From: an uncultured Burkholderiales bacterium
GTDB lineage: Bacteria > Pseudomonadota > Gammaproteobacteria > Burkholderiales > Eutrophovitaceae
Assembly (NCBI GenBank): GCA_951812315.1
Contig: CATOSA010000008.1
Location: 124,001-188,000, forward strand
Length of the DNA stretch: 64,000 bases
Reading direction: 5' to 3'
The position numbers and the translations under genes were made by a program. The notes beneath the pieces are model-generated. The model made no database searches and was not told the DNA's origin. It saw only the letters and a program-made list of their open reading frames with translations. How positions within the stretch are numbered: the stretch's first letter is position 1; each line of letters begins with the position of its first letter. Positions 34,064 through 43,651 of this stretch are shown here, piece after piece.

Positions 34064-34921
34064 ATGGACTACCAAACACCCACTAGCGCAGAGGACGCGG
34101 CCGGGTTGCTGTCCAAGGATGGCGCCCACGTACTTGCAGGCGGTACGGATTTACTGGTAAAGCTGCGCGCCGGCATGGTCGCGCCGAAACTTGTGGTTGA
34201 TCTGAAAGATGTGCCGCGCTTGCGCGGGATTGAGAATGATTCTCAAGGCTGGCGCGTCGGCGCTGCGACACCGTGCGCGGAGATCGGCGAACACGCCGCC
34301 TTCGCAGCTGCCTGGCCCGGCGTTGTGGAATCATTGGAACTCATCGGTTCAACGCAAATCCAGGGTCGTGCCACCCTCGGTGGCAACCTTTGCAATGCGT
34401 CACCCGCCGCCGATACCGTGCCAGCACTCATCGCTGCGGGCGCTGTCTGCGAAGTCGTCGGCGTCAAGGGTCAGCGCGAGGTTCCGGTCGAACAAATCGT
34501 CACCGCACCGGGGCAGAACTCCCTTGCGCGCGGCGAATTCGTGCTTGGGTTCAGGCTTCCTAACCCGCCTGCGAGAGCTGGCGACGCATATTTGCGCTTC
34601 ATTCCCCGTACCGAAATGGACATCGCCGTTGTTGGTGCCGGTGTCGCACTGGCGCTCGACGCAAAAGGCGTGTGCACGCACGCACGCGTCGGACTGGGTG
34701 CGGTCGCCCCAACGCCGCTGCTGGTTGGCGATGGCGCCAAGGCATTGATCGGAACCAAGGTAGACGGCGGCGCGCTCAAGGCGCTGGCCGCTGCGGCCAG
34801 CGCAGCATGCAATCCCATTGACGACAAGCGCGGAACCGTTGCCTACCGCATCAAGGTTGCCGGCGTACTTGCGCGACGCGCAGCAGGAATCGCCTACGAA
34901 CGCGCCACCTCAAGGAAATAG
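34064..34921 (+). CDS. FAD-binding subunit of a xanthine-dehydrogenase-family enzyme (CoxM type)
   Basis: Medium subunit of 285 residues. ATG 34064 is chosen after a GAGAGGGG ribosome-binding site. FAD motifs: GAHVLAGGTDLLVKLRAGMV, STQIQGRATLGGNLCNASPA and ADTVPALIAAGAVCEV; the C-terminal CoxM domain (FIPRTEMDIAVVGAGVALAL) is complete. It accepts electrons from the 2Fe-2S subunit and passes them to NAD or a quinone. It begins a four-gene operon: FAD subunit, 2Fe-2S subunit (16 bp on), molybdopterin subunit, MoaD-like protein. Which substrate the complex oxidises is not clear from this subunit. Confidence 0.9.
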   Translation: MDYQTPTSAEDAAGLLSKDGAHVLAGGTDLLVKLRAGMVAPKLVVDLKDVPRLRGIENDSQGWRVGAATPCAEIGEHAAFAAAWPGVVESLELIGSTQIQGRATLGGNLCNASPAADTVPALIAAGAVCEVVGVKGQREVPVEQIVTAPGQNSLARGEFVLGFRLPNPPARAGDAYLRFIPRTEMDIAVVGAGVALALDAKGVCTHARVGLGAVAPTPLLVGDGAKALIGTKVDGGALKALAAAASAACNPIDDKRGTVAYRIKVAGVLARRAAGIAYERATSRK

Positions 34922-34937
34922 GAGCGAGAAAACAACA

Positions 34938-35462
34938 ATGACCAAGCATCATGTCGAAACAACCGTAAACGGAAACGAAGTGGAGTTTCTGTGCGCAACC
35001 GAGCAAACGCTTCTTGATGTATTGCGCGATGAACTGTATCTGACCGGAAGCAAGGAAGGCTGCTCGTCAGGCGACTGCGGCGCATGCAGCGTCATGCTGG
35101 ATGGTCGCCTGGTATGCGCATGTCTTGTCCTCGGTGTGGAAGCACAGGGCCGCAAGGTGGAAACCATTGAAGGCATGGCCAGCGGCGATACGTTGCATCC
35201 GCTGCAGCAAACGTTCCTGGAGCACGCAGCGCTCCAGTGCGGCATTTGTACGCCCGGTATTCTCGTCGCGGCTAAAGCGCTGCTGGAGCGAAATGCCGAC
35301 CCGTCCGAGACAGAGGTCCGGTTCTGGCTGGCGGGCAACCTGTGCCGCTGTACGGGCTACGACAAAATTGTGCGCGCAGTGCTTGATACTGCCGCCCAGA
35401 TGAGAGGCGCGACGAGCAAGAGCGGCAAGGCCGCCAAAAAGGCAGTGACCGAAGGCGCCTGA
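34938..35462 (+). CDS. (2Fe-2S)-binding subunit of a xanthine-dehydrogenase-family enzyme (CoxS type)
   Basis: Small subunit of 174 residues with both clusters: TGSKEGCSSGDCGACSVMLD and ACLVLG for the plant-type cluster, then LQCGICTPGILVAAKALL and GNLCRCTGYDKIVRAVLD for the second. The ATG at 34938 follows GGAGCGAG. Compared with IorA-like subunits (8882-9331) it lacks any export partner and is cytoplasmic. C-terminal residues after 165 are Lys/Ala-rich (SKSGKAAKKAVTEGA), an unusual basic tail. Confidence 0.92.
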   Translation: MTKHHVETTVNGNEVEFLCATEQTLLDVLRDELYLTGSKEGCSSGDCGACSVMLDGRLVCACLVLGVEAQGRKVETIEGMASGDTLHPLQQTFLEHAALQCGICTPGILVAAKALLERNADPSETEVRFWLAGNLCRCTGYDKIVRAVLDTAAQMRGATSKSGKAAKKAVTEGA

Positions 35463-35536
35463 GGCAAGAGAATTGATCGAATGAATATCGATCGAAAGAA
35501 AATTGCCAGGAAAGAACTGATAAAAGGAGTAACGCG

Positions 35537-37822
35537 ATGAACGACATGATTATTCCCGATCTGGTCGAACGTGAACTAAAAGTTGTCGGAACACGCCCGT
35601 TGCGCCCGGACGGTATGGACAAGGTAACCGGCCGCGCCAAATTTGGTGCTGACATGCATGTGCCTAACATGCTGATAGGCCGGGTCCTGCGCAGTCCGCA
35701 CGCCCACGCACGCATCAAATCCATCGATGCCTCCAAAGCGCGGGCGCTCAAAGGCGTGAAGGCGGTGATTACCGCCGATGCCCTGTGCGACCTGCCTTCA
35801 GAGTTCGTTCCGGCGGGCGAGATGATGGTGAATTTCAGGGACATAACGCGCAACGTCATGGCCCGTGACAAGGCGCTCTACGAAGGCCACGCTGTCGCTG
35901 CAGTAGCAGCGACAAGTGACGCTGTCGCAGCACAGGCACTGTCGCTGATCGAGGTAGATTACGAAGTGCTGCCCCATGTCATTGACGTGGAAAAAGCGAT
36001 GCAGCCCGATGCGCCGTTGCTACACGATGACATGTACACCATCGGTGCCGATCCGAAGCCGGAGAAACCGTCCAACATTGCTAAACGGGTCGAATTCGGC
36101 TTCGGCGACCTGGACGCGGGCTTCGCCAAGGCCGATGTTGTCGTCGAACGCGAATTCACCACAAAACCAGTGCACCAGGGCTATATCGAACCGCATGCAT
36201 GCCTGGCGAGCGTATCGGAAGACGGTCAGGCCGAACTATGGTGCACCACCCAGGGGCAATTCATCGTGCGCGCGTTTTGTGCCAAGTTGCTCGGAATGGA
36301 AGTGTCGCAATTGCGCGTCACCGCTTCTGAAATCGGTGGCGGATTCGGTGGCAAAACAGTCGTTTATCTGGAACCACTGGCGCTGGCCCTTTCACGCGAG
36401 GCTTGCCAACCGGTGAAGATGGTGATGTCGCGCACAGAAGTTTTCCAGGCGAGCGGGCCAACGTCCGGTGCCAAACTCTGGATCAAGGTAGGAGCAACCA
36501 AAGACGGCACAGTAACCGCCGCCGACGCATTGCTCAAATATCAGGCTGGCGCGTTCCAGGGTTCGCCGGTCCAGCCAGGCGCAATGTGCGCATTTGCACC
36601 GTACGAACTGGAAAACGTGCGCGTCATCGGATTCGACGTCGTCGTAAATCGCCCCAAGGTCGCTGCCTACCGCGCCCCGGGCGGACCCATCGCGGAATTT
36701 GCCGTCGAAAGCGTAATGGACGAAGTCGCACTCAAGATCAATATGGATCCGGTCGACTTCCGGCTGAAGAATGCCGCCAAGGAAGGTACACGCGCGCCAT
36801 ACGGGCCGAAACTCGGCCCGATCGGCCTGGTGCAGACACTGCAGGCCGCACGTGCCCATGAGCACTACGCAGCACCGCTAAAAGCTAATCAGGGCCGCGG
36901 CGTCGCCTCGGGATTCTGGTTCAATATCGGCGGCGAGACCTGCGCTTCGCTCAATGTCGGTGAAGATGGCAGTGTGGCAATGGTAGTCGGCACACCGGAT
37001 ATCGGCGGTTCGCGCGCTTCACTTTCAATGATGGCCGCGGAAGAACTGGGCATTCCTCTCGAGCACGTCCACCCTATTATTGGTGATACCAGTTCACTGG
37101 GATTCAACTTCCTTACCGGCGGTAGCCGAGTCACGTTCTCCAGCGGCATGGCAATTGTCCAGGCGGCTCGCGAAGTTATCGAGATACTGCGCGACCGCGC
37201 CGCGAAACTTTGGGAAGTTCCGATGGAAGAAGTGGAGTGGGTAGACGGGCATGCGCGTTTCACTGGCTCGGGCGAAGCCAAGTCGCTGTCACTCGTCGAA
37301 CTGGCTAAAACTGCCGGCAAGACCGGCGGCCCCATCATCGGCAATGCCGCGATCAATGCCACCGGTGCCGGACCGAGTCTGGCCACGCATCTGGTTGACG
37401 TTGAAGTCGATCCGGAAACCGGCGCGGTCAAGATCCTGCGCTACACCGCGATCCAGGACGCTGGCAAAGCAGTGCATCCGAGTTATGTCGAAGGGCAGAT
37501 GCAAGGTGGCGCAGTGCAAGGCATCGGCTGGGCGCTCAATGAAGAGTATATCTACGACGACAAAGGACGTCTGGAGAACCCTGGCTTTCTCGATTACCGC
37601 ATTCCGGTCTGTTCGGACGTGCCGATGATCGATACGGTGATCGTGGAAGTTCCCAATCCGAACCATCCGTACGGCGTGCGCGGCGTTGGCGAGACGCCAA
37701 TCGTCCCACCGATGGGTGCCATCGCCAATGCAGTGTCGCATGCGACCGGTGTGCGTTTTACAGATTTGCCAATGTCACCACCGCGCGTTCTTGACGCGAT
37801 CGACTCGAATCAAGCAACGTAG
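35537..37822 (+). CDS. Molybdopterin-binding large subunit, xanthine dehydrogenase/CoxL family
   Basis: Catalytic subunit of 761 residues. AAAGGAGT precedes ATG 35537. Family motifs: VTGRAKFGADMHVPNMLIGR, LRSPHAHARIKSIDAS, ASEIGGGFGGKTVVYLEPLA (molybdopterin), NRPKVAAYRAPGGPIAEFAV with the conserved PGG loop, and C-terminal PYGVRGVGETPIVPPMGAIA with the catalytic Glu. The CO-dehydrogenase loop VAYRCSF with its Cys is absent; the equivalent is AAYRAPGG, so this is not an aerobic CO dehydrogenase. 4-hydroxybenzoyl-CoA reductase- or aldehyde/purine-type activity remains possible. No Tat signal, hence cytoplasmic. Confidence 0.9.
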   Translation: MNDMIIPDLVERELKVVGTRPLRPDGMDKVTGRAKFGADMHVPNMLIGRVLRSPHAHARIKSIDASKARALKGVKAVITADALCDLPSEFVPAGEMMVNFRDITRNVMARDKALYEGHAVAAVAATSDAVAAQALSLIEVDYEVLPHVIDVEKAMQPDAPLLHDDMYTIGADPKPEKPSNIAKRVEFGFGDLDAGFAKADVVVEREFTTKPVHQGYIEPHACLASVSEDGQAELWCTTQGQFIVRAFCAKLLGMEVSQLRVTASEIGGGFGGKTVVYLEPLALALSREACQPVKMVMSRTEVFQASGPTSGAKLWIKVGATKDGTVTAADALLKYQAGAFQGSPVQPGAMCAFAPYELENVRVIGFDVVVNRPKVAAYRAPGGPIAEFAVESVMDEVALKINMDPVDFRLKNAAKEGTRAPYGPKLGPIGLVQTLQAARAHEHYAAPLKANQGRGVASGFWFNIGGETCASLNVGEDGSVAMVVGTPDIGGSRASLSMMAAEELGIPLEHVHPIIGDTSSLGFNFLTGGSRVTFSSGMAIVQAAREVIEILRDRAAKLWEVPMEEVEWVDGHARFTGSGEAKSLSLVELAKTAGKTGGPIIGNAAINATGAGPSLATHLVDVEVDPETGAVKILRYTAIQDAGKAVHPSYVEGQMQGGAVQGIGWALNEEYIYDDKGRLENPGFLDYRIPVCSDVPMIDTVIVEVPNPNHPYGVRGVGETPIVPPMGAIANAVSHATGVRFTDLPMSPPRVLDAIDSNQAT

Positions 37823-37858
37823 CGCGGAAGTAAAGACAGGAAGCAAGGGCCGACTGCC

Positions 37859-38107
37859 TTGGCCAGCGTCATCCTCAGCGGCAGCTTGCAGCAGTTAGCC
37901 GGCGGGGATGCGCATGTTGAACTCGACGCACGCAATGTCAAGCAGCTGCTGCGCATGCTGAGTGAGCGCTACCCTGAATTAGCACCACATCTGGAACAGG
38001 ACAGTTTCGCCATCGCCATCGATGGCGAAATTTTTCAGGATGTGTGGTTTGCGCCCATCGAACCTGATAGCGAAGTTCATCTGATACCTGCGATTCGCGG
38101 CGGCTGA
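37859..38107 (+). CDS. MoaD/ThiS family sulfur-carrier protein
   Basis: An 82-residue beta-grasp protein ending in the diglycine AIRGG that is adenylated and thiocarboxylated in MoaD-type carriers. The core SVILSGSLQQLAGGDAHVEL, VKQLLRMLSERYPELAPHLE and SEVHLIPAIRGG matches the family. The start is TTG at 37859 with only a weak ribosome-binding site. It lies 36 bp after the molybdopterin subunit and probably supplies sulfur for the cofactor of this complex. A dedicated carrier in a molybdo-hydroxylase operon is unusual but plausible. Confidence 0.8.
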   Translation: MASVILSGSLQQLAGGDAHVELDARNVKQLLRMLSERYPELAPHLEQDSFAIAIDGEIFQDVWFAPIEPDSEVHLIPAIRGG

Positions 38108-38656
38108 AACTGCCGCGTTTGAAATTGCTGCGTTCGAAATACAAGCGTGGCGATGTCTCAATGCCATTCTTGCGCAAAAAGCAAAGTCACGGACGCGTAG
38201 TTGCTCTGCTGGCCTCCGCGGTCAACTACCATTTTTGCGAAACGGTTTCCGTGTGCCAAATCGTTCAAGCTGTGCCCGCAGTTCTTTCCTGAAAGCGCAT
38301 AGGTACAGGTTGCAATCGACCGGGAACGCGCGAAAGTTTCCCGATGCCGATCATTCGTTTCTCGAATGCACGGGCAGGGCAACCGCGTTAACGAAATCTG
38401 CAGGCTAGCCGGTGGAGAGATGAAGAAGTGACTAGCCGTTACCTCTTCCTTGCAATTCCCTGTCCGGCAATGCATCCAGACTGTTTGCTTACGGGGTCAA
38501 GTTACGCGCACCGTGTGCTCGGCGATCGTTGACTCATTGCGTTCGATGCGAAGTTGGCCATGCAACGAAACCAAAATCGGCATTTGATGCCGAATCCTTC
38601 TGTGGCGTTTAACGTCACATTTTCAGACGTGTGTCAGCAATGCGTTATGCAACTGA

Positions 38657-38672
38657 TGGCACACTATTAGCT
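38657..38672 (+). promoter_or_regulatory. Possible sigma-54 (-24/-12) promoter of prkA-yeaH-spoVR
   Basis: TGGCACACTATTAGCT matches the consensus TGGCAC-N5-TTGCW except for one base (TAGCT for TTGCT), with GG and GC exactly 10 bp apart. Start of transcription would be near 38684, giving a leader of about 185 nt. In E. coli yeaG (prkA) is transcribed by sigma-54 with NtrC in nitrogen starvation, which fits. No clear NtrC site was identified upstream. Confidence 0.5.
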
Positions 38673-38718
38673 TGTGAACTTTTCCAACAAGTGATGCGCT
38701 TCTGAACGAACCGGGTAT

Positions 38719-38758
38719 GCGAAGCGAATCAGATAACGGCAGTTTCCAGGAGGGACCA
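38719..38758 (+). repeat. Direct repeat in the prkA leader, copy 1 of 2
   Basis: A 40-bp unit (gcgaagcgaatcagataacg, then gcagtttccaggagggacca) recurs at 38828-38867 with 33 of 40 bases identical. Both copies end in a ribosome-binding-like GGAGRGACCA; only the second is followed by ATG. Confidence 0.9.
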
Positions 38759-38827
38759 TTAGCTTTGGACTTTGACTAATTACTGGCGAGCTTTGAAATG
38801 ATGTCTGGCATTAAACGACAACTTTTT

Positions 38828-38867
38828 GCAAAGCGAATCAGTTAACGGCAGACGCAAGGAGAGACCA
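38828..38867 (+). repeat. Direct repeat in the prkA leader, copy 2 of 2
   Basis: Second copy, ending one base before the prkA start codon and supplying its ribosome-binding site (AAGGAGAG). Confidence 0.9.
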
Positions 38868-38868
38868 G

Positions 38869-40791
38869 ATGAGTATCTTCAGTCATTACCAAACGCGGTA
38901 CGAAGATACACAACAACAAGAATATAGCCTGAAAGAATATCTCGAGATCTGCAAGAATGATCCGAGCGCTTACGCCAATGCCGCGGAGCGCCTCTTGCTG
39001 GCCATCGGTGAGCCCGACTTGATCGAGACATCGAAGGACCCGCGCCTAAGCAGAATATTTTCCAACAAAGTTATCAAGCGCTACCCGGTTTTCGACGAAT
39101 TCTTCGGGATGGAAGAGTGCATCGAGTAGATCGTGTCGTTTTTCAGACACGCTGCGCAGGGCCGGGAAGAAAAGAAGCAAATTCTCTATTTGCTTGGCCC
39201 GGTCGGCGGCGGTAAATCCTCTTTGGCCGAAAAACTCAAACAACTGATGGAAAAAACGCCCTTCTACGCGCTGAAAGGGTCCCCAATACAGGAAACGCCA
39301 TTGGGGTTATTCGATCCATCGGAAGACGGCCGCATACTTGAAGAAGAGTACGGAATACCGGGTCGCTACGTAAAATCCATCATGTCGCCGTGGGCGGCAA
39401 AGCGTCTGCGCGAATTCAACGGTGACGCCAGTCAGTTCCGTGTCGTGAAGCGCTATCCATCCGTACTCAATCAGGTGGCGGTTTCAAAGACCGAACCCGG
39501 AGACGAGAACAACCAGGACATATCTGCGCTGGTCGGAAAAGTCGATATCCGAAAGCTGGAAGAATTTCAGCAGAACGATACCGATGCATACAGTTATTCG
39601 GGCGGTTTGTGCAGAGCCAATCAGGGCATTCTCGAATTCGTCGAGATGTTCAAGGCGCCGATCAAGGTATTACACCCGCTGCTTACGGCGTCCCAGGAAG
39701 CCAACTATAACGGTACAGAGTCTATCGGTTCGATACCGTTTAACGGCATTATCCTGGCGCACTCCAACGAGGCGGAGTGGCAGACGTTCAGGAACAACAA
39801 GAATAACGAGGCGTTCATCGATCGCGTCAATATCGTCAAGGTTCCGTATTCGCTGCAAGTTACCCAGGAAATCGAAATATACAAAAAATTGCTTCGAAAC
39901 AGCGCCTTGTATCAAGCGCCGTGCGCGCCGGACACGCTTCGAATGCTGGCGCGCTTCGCGGTGCTAACGCGGCTCAAGGAACCCGAAAACTCGAGCATCT
40001 ACTCCAAGATGCGCATCTACGACGGCGAGAACCTGAAAGACATCGACCCAAAGGCGAAATCAATCCAGGAATACCGGGACAACGCCGGCGTGGACGAAGG
40101 CATGGACGGGCTGTCAACGCGGTTTTCGTTCAAGATCCTGTCAAAAGTGTTCAATTTCGACTCTTGCGAAATTGCGGCCAACCCGGTGCATTTGCTATAC
40201 GTGCTCGAGCAGCAAATCGTCCAGCAACAGTTTCCCACCGATGTCAGTGAACGCCACATGAATTTCCTGAAAGAATTCATTACGCCGCAATACATCGAGT
40301 TCATCGGCAAGGAAATTCAGACTGCCTACCTGGAATCCTATTCCGAGTACGGCCAAAACATTTTCGACCGCTATATTACCTATGCCGACCTGTGGATACA
40401 GGATCAGGATTTTCGCAATCCCGACACTGGCGATATCCTCGACCACGCAGCTTTGAACGACGAACTCGAAAAAATCGAGAAACCTGCCGGCATCGGCAAT
40501 CCGAAAGACTTCCGGCACGAGGTCGTCAATTTCGTGCTGCGTGCGCGCGCGTCAAACGATGGCAACAACCCCGCCTGGAACAGTTATGAAAAGCTGCGCC
40601 TGGTCATCGAAAAGAACATGTTCTCAAGTACTGAAGACTTGCTGCCAGTGATCTCGTTCAATCCGAAAGCGTCAGAGGAAGACAAATCCAAACACGGCGA
40701 TTTCGTGAACAGGATGACCGATCACGGTTACACCGAAAAACAGGTATGCCTCCTGTTCGAGTGGTACTTGCGGGTTCGCAAATCGCAGTAA
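38869..40791 (+). pseudogene. prkA: PrkA serine protein kinase with one in-frame amber codon
   Basis: PrkA (E. coli YeaG) is a cytoplasmic AAA+ serine kinase or Lon-like protein active in nutrient starvation. Residues 1-86 read MSIFSHYQTRYEDTQQQEYS and PRLSRIFSNKVIKRYPVFDE to MEECIE; then TAG at 39127-39129; then, in the same frame, IVSFFRHAAQGREEKKQILY. Walker A is LLGPVGGGKSSLAEKL. The rest is intact to RKSQ at about 640 residues. The E. coli protein has Gln between IE and IVS, so CAG to TAG is the likely change. Later parts (NNQDISALVGKVDIRKLEEF, LSTRFSFKILSKVFNFDS) are highly conserved. Either a recent nonsense mutation, a sequencing error or suppression explains this. Downstream yeaH and spoVR follow at 6 and 4 bp. 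Confidence 0.88.
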
Positions 40792-40797
40792 TGCTCC

Positions 40798-42059
40798 GTG
40801 GCATTCCAGTTAATCGATCGTCGGCAAAACGGTAAGTACAAAAGTGCCGTTAATCGGCAACGGTTCCTGCGCCGCTACCGCAAGCACATCAAAGAGGCTG
40901 TTGCCGACGCGGTAAACAAGCGCAGCATCACTGACACCGATCGCGGAGATCAAATCAGCATCCCGCGAAAGGATGTATCGGAGCCGCAATTTCGCCATGG
41001 TCGTGGCGGCAGGCAACAGCGGATCTTGCCAGGCAACAAGGAATTTGTAACCGGCGACAAAATCGCCCGCCCATCAGGCGGCGGTGGTGGCAGTGGGGGA
41101 CAAGCCAGCAATAGTGGCGAAGGCATGGACGAGTTCGTATTCGAACTCACCCAGCAGGAGTTTCTCGAGTTCATGTTCGAGGATCTGGAACTGCCAAACC
41201 TTGTCAAGAAACAACTCAAGGACGCTGAAGCCTACAAACTGGTCAGAGGCGGCTACTCCAATGAAGGCATACCCGCACGCCTGAATATCGTTCAGTCGCT
41301 TCGCGGTGCGCACGCGCGCCGCATCGCACTCGGCGGTGCCATCCGGCGGCAAATCAAGGCACTGGAGGAAGAACTCGAAACGGTTGCGCGGCAATTTGGA
41401 TCAGAAGACCGGGTGCGCGAAATCAACATCAAGCTGGACCGGCTGCGCCGGCGCCTGAACCAGATTCCGTTTCTTGACGATTTCGATCTAAGGTACAACA
41501 ACTACATCCACCCGTACCGACGACCGCGGCGGTGATGTTCTGTTTGATGGACGTATCGGGTTCCATGGCGCAGGAAATCAAGAACCTCGCCAAGCGGTTC
41601 TTTATTCTTTTGCACCTGTTTCTGAAGCGAAACTATCAAAAGATCGAAGTCGTATTCATCCGCCATCACACCGTCGCGAGCGAAGTCAACGAAGAAGAAT
41701 TCTTCTATTCCAGAGAAACCGGCGGCACCGTCGTATCCAGTGCCCTCAAAATGATGGAGCAAATCGTTCGAGAGCGGTATCCCACCAGCGACTGGAATAT
41801 CTACGCCGCCCAGGCGTCGGACGGCGAGAACTGGTCAGACGATTCGCCGCTATGCCGCGACCTGCTGCAATCGAGCATCCTGCCAGTGGTGCAGCACTAC
41901 GCGTATATCGAAATCAATTCAGGTAGCGACCAGGAACTCTGGCACGCCTATGACGAAATTTCCGGAGAGTTTCCGGACAACTTTGCGATGAAGAAAGTGA
42001 CTGGCCCGCCGGATATCTTCCCGGTGTTTCACGAACTTTTCGAGAAGAAACCTGCATGA
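40798..42059 (+). pseudogene. yeaH: YeaH/YhbH (DUF444) protein, split by a frameshift
   Basis: YeaH-family proteins carry a von Willebrand A-like fold and partner PrkA. The first part (40798-41535) reads [70 protein letters not shown] and [11 protein letters not shown], where the sequence leaves the family frame and stops at PRR. From about 41508 the next frame gives [25 protein letters not shown]-like, then [20 protein letters not shown] and [17 protein letters not shown]. One base is missing in the C-rich word catccacccgtacc near 41505-41515. It is 6 bp from prkA and overlaps spoVR by 4 bp (ATGA), so translation coupling is also broken unless the sequence is in error. Confidence 0.88.
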
Positions 42060-43591
42060 GCAAACGCAAACCTATCGCCGAAGGGTCCGAGTGGACTTTC
42101 GAAGACGTGGAAGCCTACGAAATCGAACTCGCCCGCGTTGCAGAAAGCTATCGCCTTGATACCTACCCGAACCAGATCGAGATCATCAGCGCGGAACAGA
42201 TGATGGATGCCTACTCGTCAACCGGCATGCCGGTCGGCTACCACCACTGGTCTTTCGGCAAGCAGTTCCTGACCACCGAGCAACACTACCGCCGTGGTCA
42301 TATCGGACTCGCATACGAACTGGTCATCAACTCGAACCCGTGCATCGCCTACCTGATGGAGGAAAACACGCTGACTTTGCAGGCATTGGTGATTGCGCAT
42401 GCATGCTTCGGACACAATTCCTTCTTCAAAGGCAACTACCTGTTCAAGACCTGGACCGACGCAAGTGCAATTGTCAATTATCTGCTGTTCGCGAAGAAAT
42501 ACGTCGCGCAATGCGAACAACGATACGGTGTCGACGCAACGGAATCGCTTCTGGATTCGTGCCACGCACTGATGAACTACGGCGTAGATCGATTTCGCCG
42601 TCCGGCTTCGATTTCTGCCGAGGATGAAAGGCAACGCCAGCAAGAGCGCGAAGAGTTTCTTCAGGCGCAGGTCAATGACTTGTGGCGCACGATTCCGAAG
42701 AAACCGAAAGCCAAGGTCGAGGAGTGGCCGACGTTTCCTGCCGAACCACAGGAGAACCTGCTCTACTTCATAGAGAAGAGGGCGCCACTGCTCGAGCCGT
42801 GGGAGCGGGAAATCGTAAGAATCGTCCGCAAGATTACCCAGTATTTTTATCCGCAGCGGCAAACCAAGGTCATGAACGAAGGCTGGGCGACGTTCTGGCA
42901 TTACACCTTGCTGCACACGCTCTACGATGAGGGATTGGTAACCGACGGATTCATGCTCGAGTTTTTGCAGTCGCATACAAACGTCATCTATCAACCTTCA
43001 TTCGACTCACCGAACTTCAGCGGAATCAATCCATACACACTGGGCTACGCGATGTTTACCGATATTCGCCGGATAAGCGAACATCCGACCGAGGAGGACA
43101 AGCGATTCTTTCCGGACATTGCGGGTAGCAACTGGCTGGACACCCTGCATCACGCGATGGAAAACTACAAGGATGAAAGCTTCATTCTTCAGTTCCTGTC
43201 ACCGAAGGTTATCCGCGATCTGAAGCTGTTCGGTATTGTCGATGACGACAAGGAAAGTGAAATCGAAGTCACCGCGATCCACAACGATAACGGTTATCGG
43301 CGCATTCGCGAGGAACTGGCCCAACAATACAGCCTCAGCCATCTGGAACCGAACATACAGGTACAGAAAATCGATCTACGCGGGGATCGTTCCATGACTA
43401 TCCGGCACCTGCAACACGACCGAATTCCGCTGGCCGAAGACGAAGCCATAGAAGTGATGAAGCACCTTCATCACCTGTGGCGCTTCGATGTGCATCTGGA
43501 AACCATGCAGGACGACTCGATCACTGCCCGCTATATTTGCGATGACGAATCAGCCCGGCTTGTTTCCGGAGAAGAAGCCAAAGCTGCCTAG
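42056..43591 (+). CDS. ycgB: SpoVR family protein
   Basis: A 511-residue cytoplasmic protein of the SpoVR/YcgB family, found together with PrkA and YeaH in many bacteria and tied to spore cortex formation in Bacillus and stationary phase in enterics; biochemical function unknown. Motifs: [80 protein letters not shown] and [20 protein letters not shown], all family hallmarks including the HACFGH and EGWATFWH histidines. It is intact, unlike the two genes before it, and overlaps yeaH by 4 bp, so it is translated after yeaH in the same mRNA. Confidence 0.93.
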   Translation: MSKRKPIAEGSEWTFEDVEAYEIELARVAESYRLDTYPNQIEIISAEQMMDAYSSTGMPVGYHHWSFGKQFLTTEQHYRRGHIGLAYELVINSNPCIAYLMEENTLTLQALVIAHACFGHNSFFKGNYLFKTWTDASAIVNYLLFAKKYVAQCEQRYGVDATESLLDSCHALMNYGVDRFRRPASISAEDERQRQQEREEFLQAQVNDLWRTIPKKPKAKVEEWPTFPAEPQENLLYFIEKRAPLLEPWEREIVRIVRKITQYFYPQRQTKVMNEGWATFWHYTLLHTLYDEGLVTDGFMLEFLQSHTNVIYQPSFDSPNFSGINPYTLGYAMFTDIRRISEHPTEEDKRFFPDIAGSNWLDTLHHAMENYKDESFILQFLSPKVIRDLKLFGIVDDDKESEIEVTAIHNDNGYRRIREELAQQYSLSHLEPNIQVQKIDLRGDRSMTIRHLQHDRIPLAEDEAIEVMKHLHHLWRFDVHLETMQDDSITARYICDDESARLVSGEEAKAA

Positions 43592-43651
43592 GCCTCTTGG
43601 TATAGCGCAGCGCATTGCGCCAGGACTGCCCTGCGATATTCGAAGTCCTGT

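Larger units (their letters stand above)
38108..38868. other. Long leader region of the prkA operon
   Basis: About 760 bp without a supported gene. It holds a possible sigma-54 promoter (38657-38672) and a 40-bp direct repeat (38719 and 38828) whose second copy abuts the prkA start. A minus-strand frame at 38158-38475 has no ribosome-binding site or recognisable product. Confidence 0.6.

Noticed and set aside
35537..37822. Aerobic carbon monoxide dehydrogenase
   Set aside because: The active-site loop with the Cu-binding Cys of CoxL is missing (AAYRAPGG is found instead).
38158..38475. Minus-strand frame of 105 codons in the prkA leader
   Set aside because: Cys- and Arg-rich low-quality sequence, no ribosome-binding site, no family recognised.
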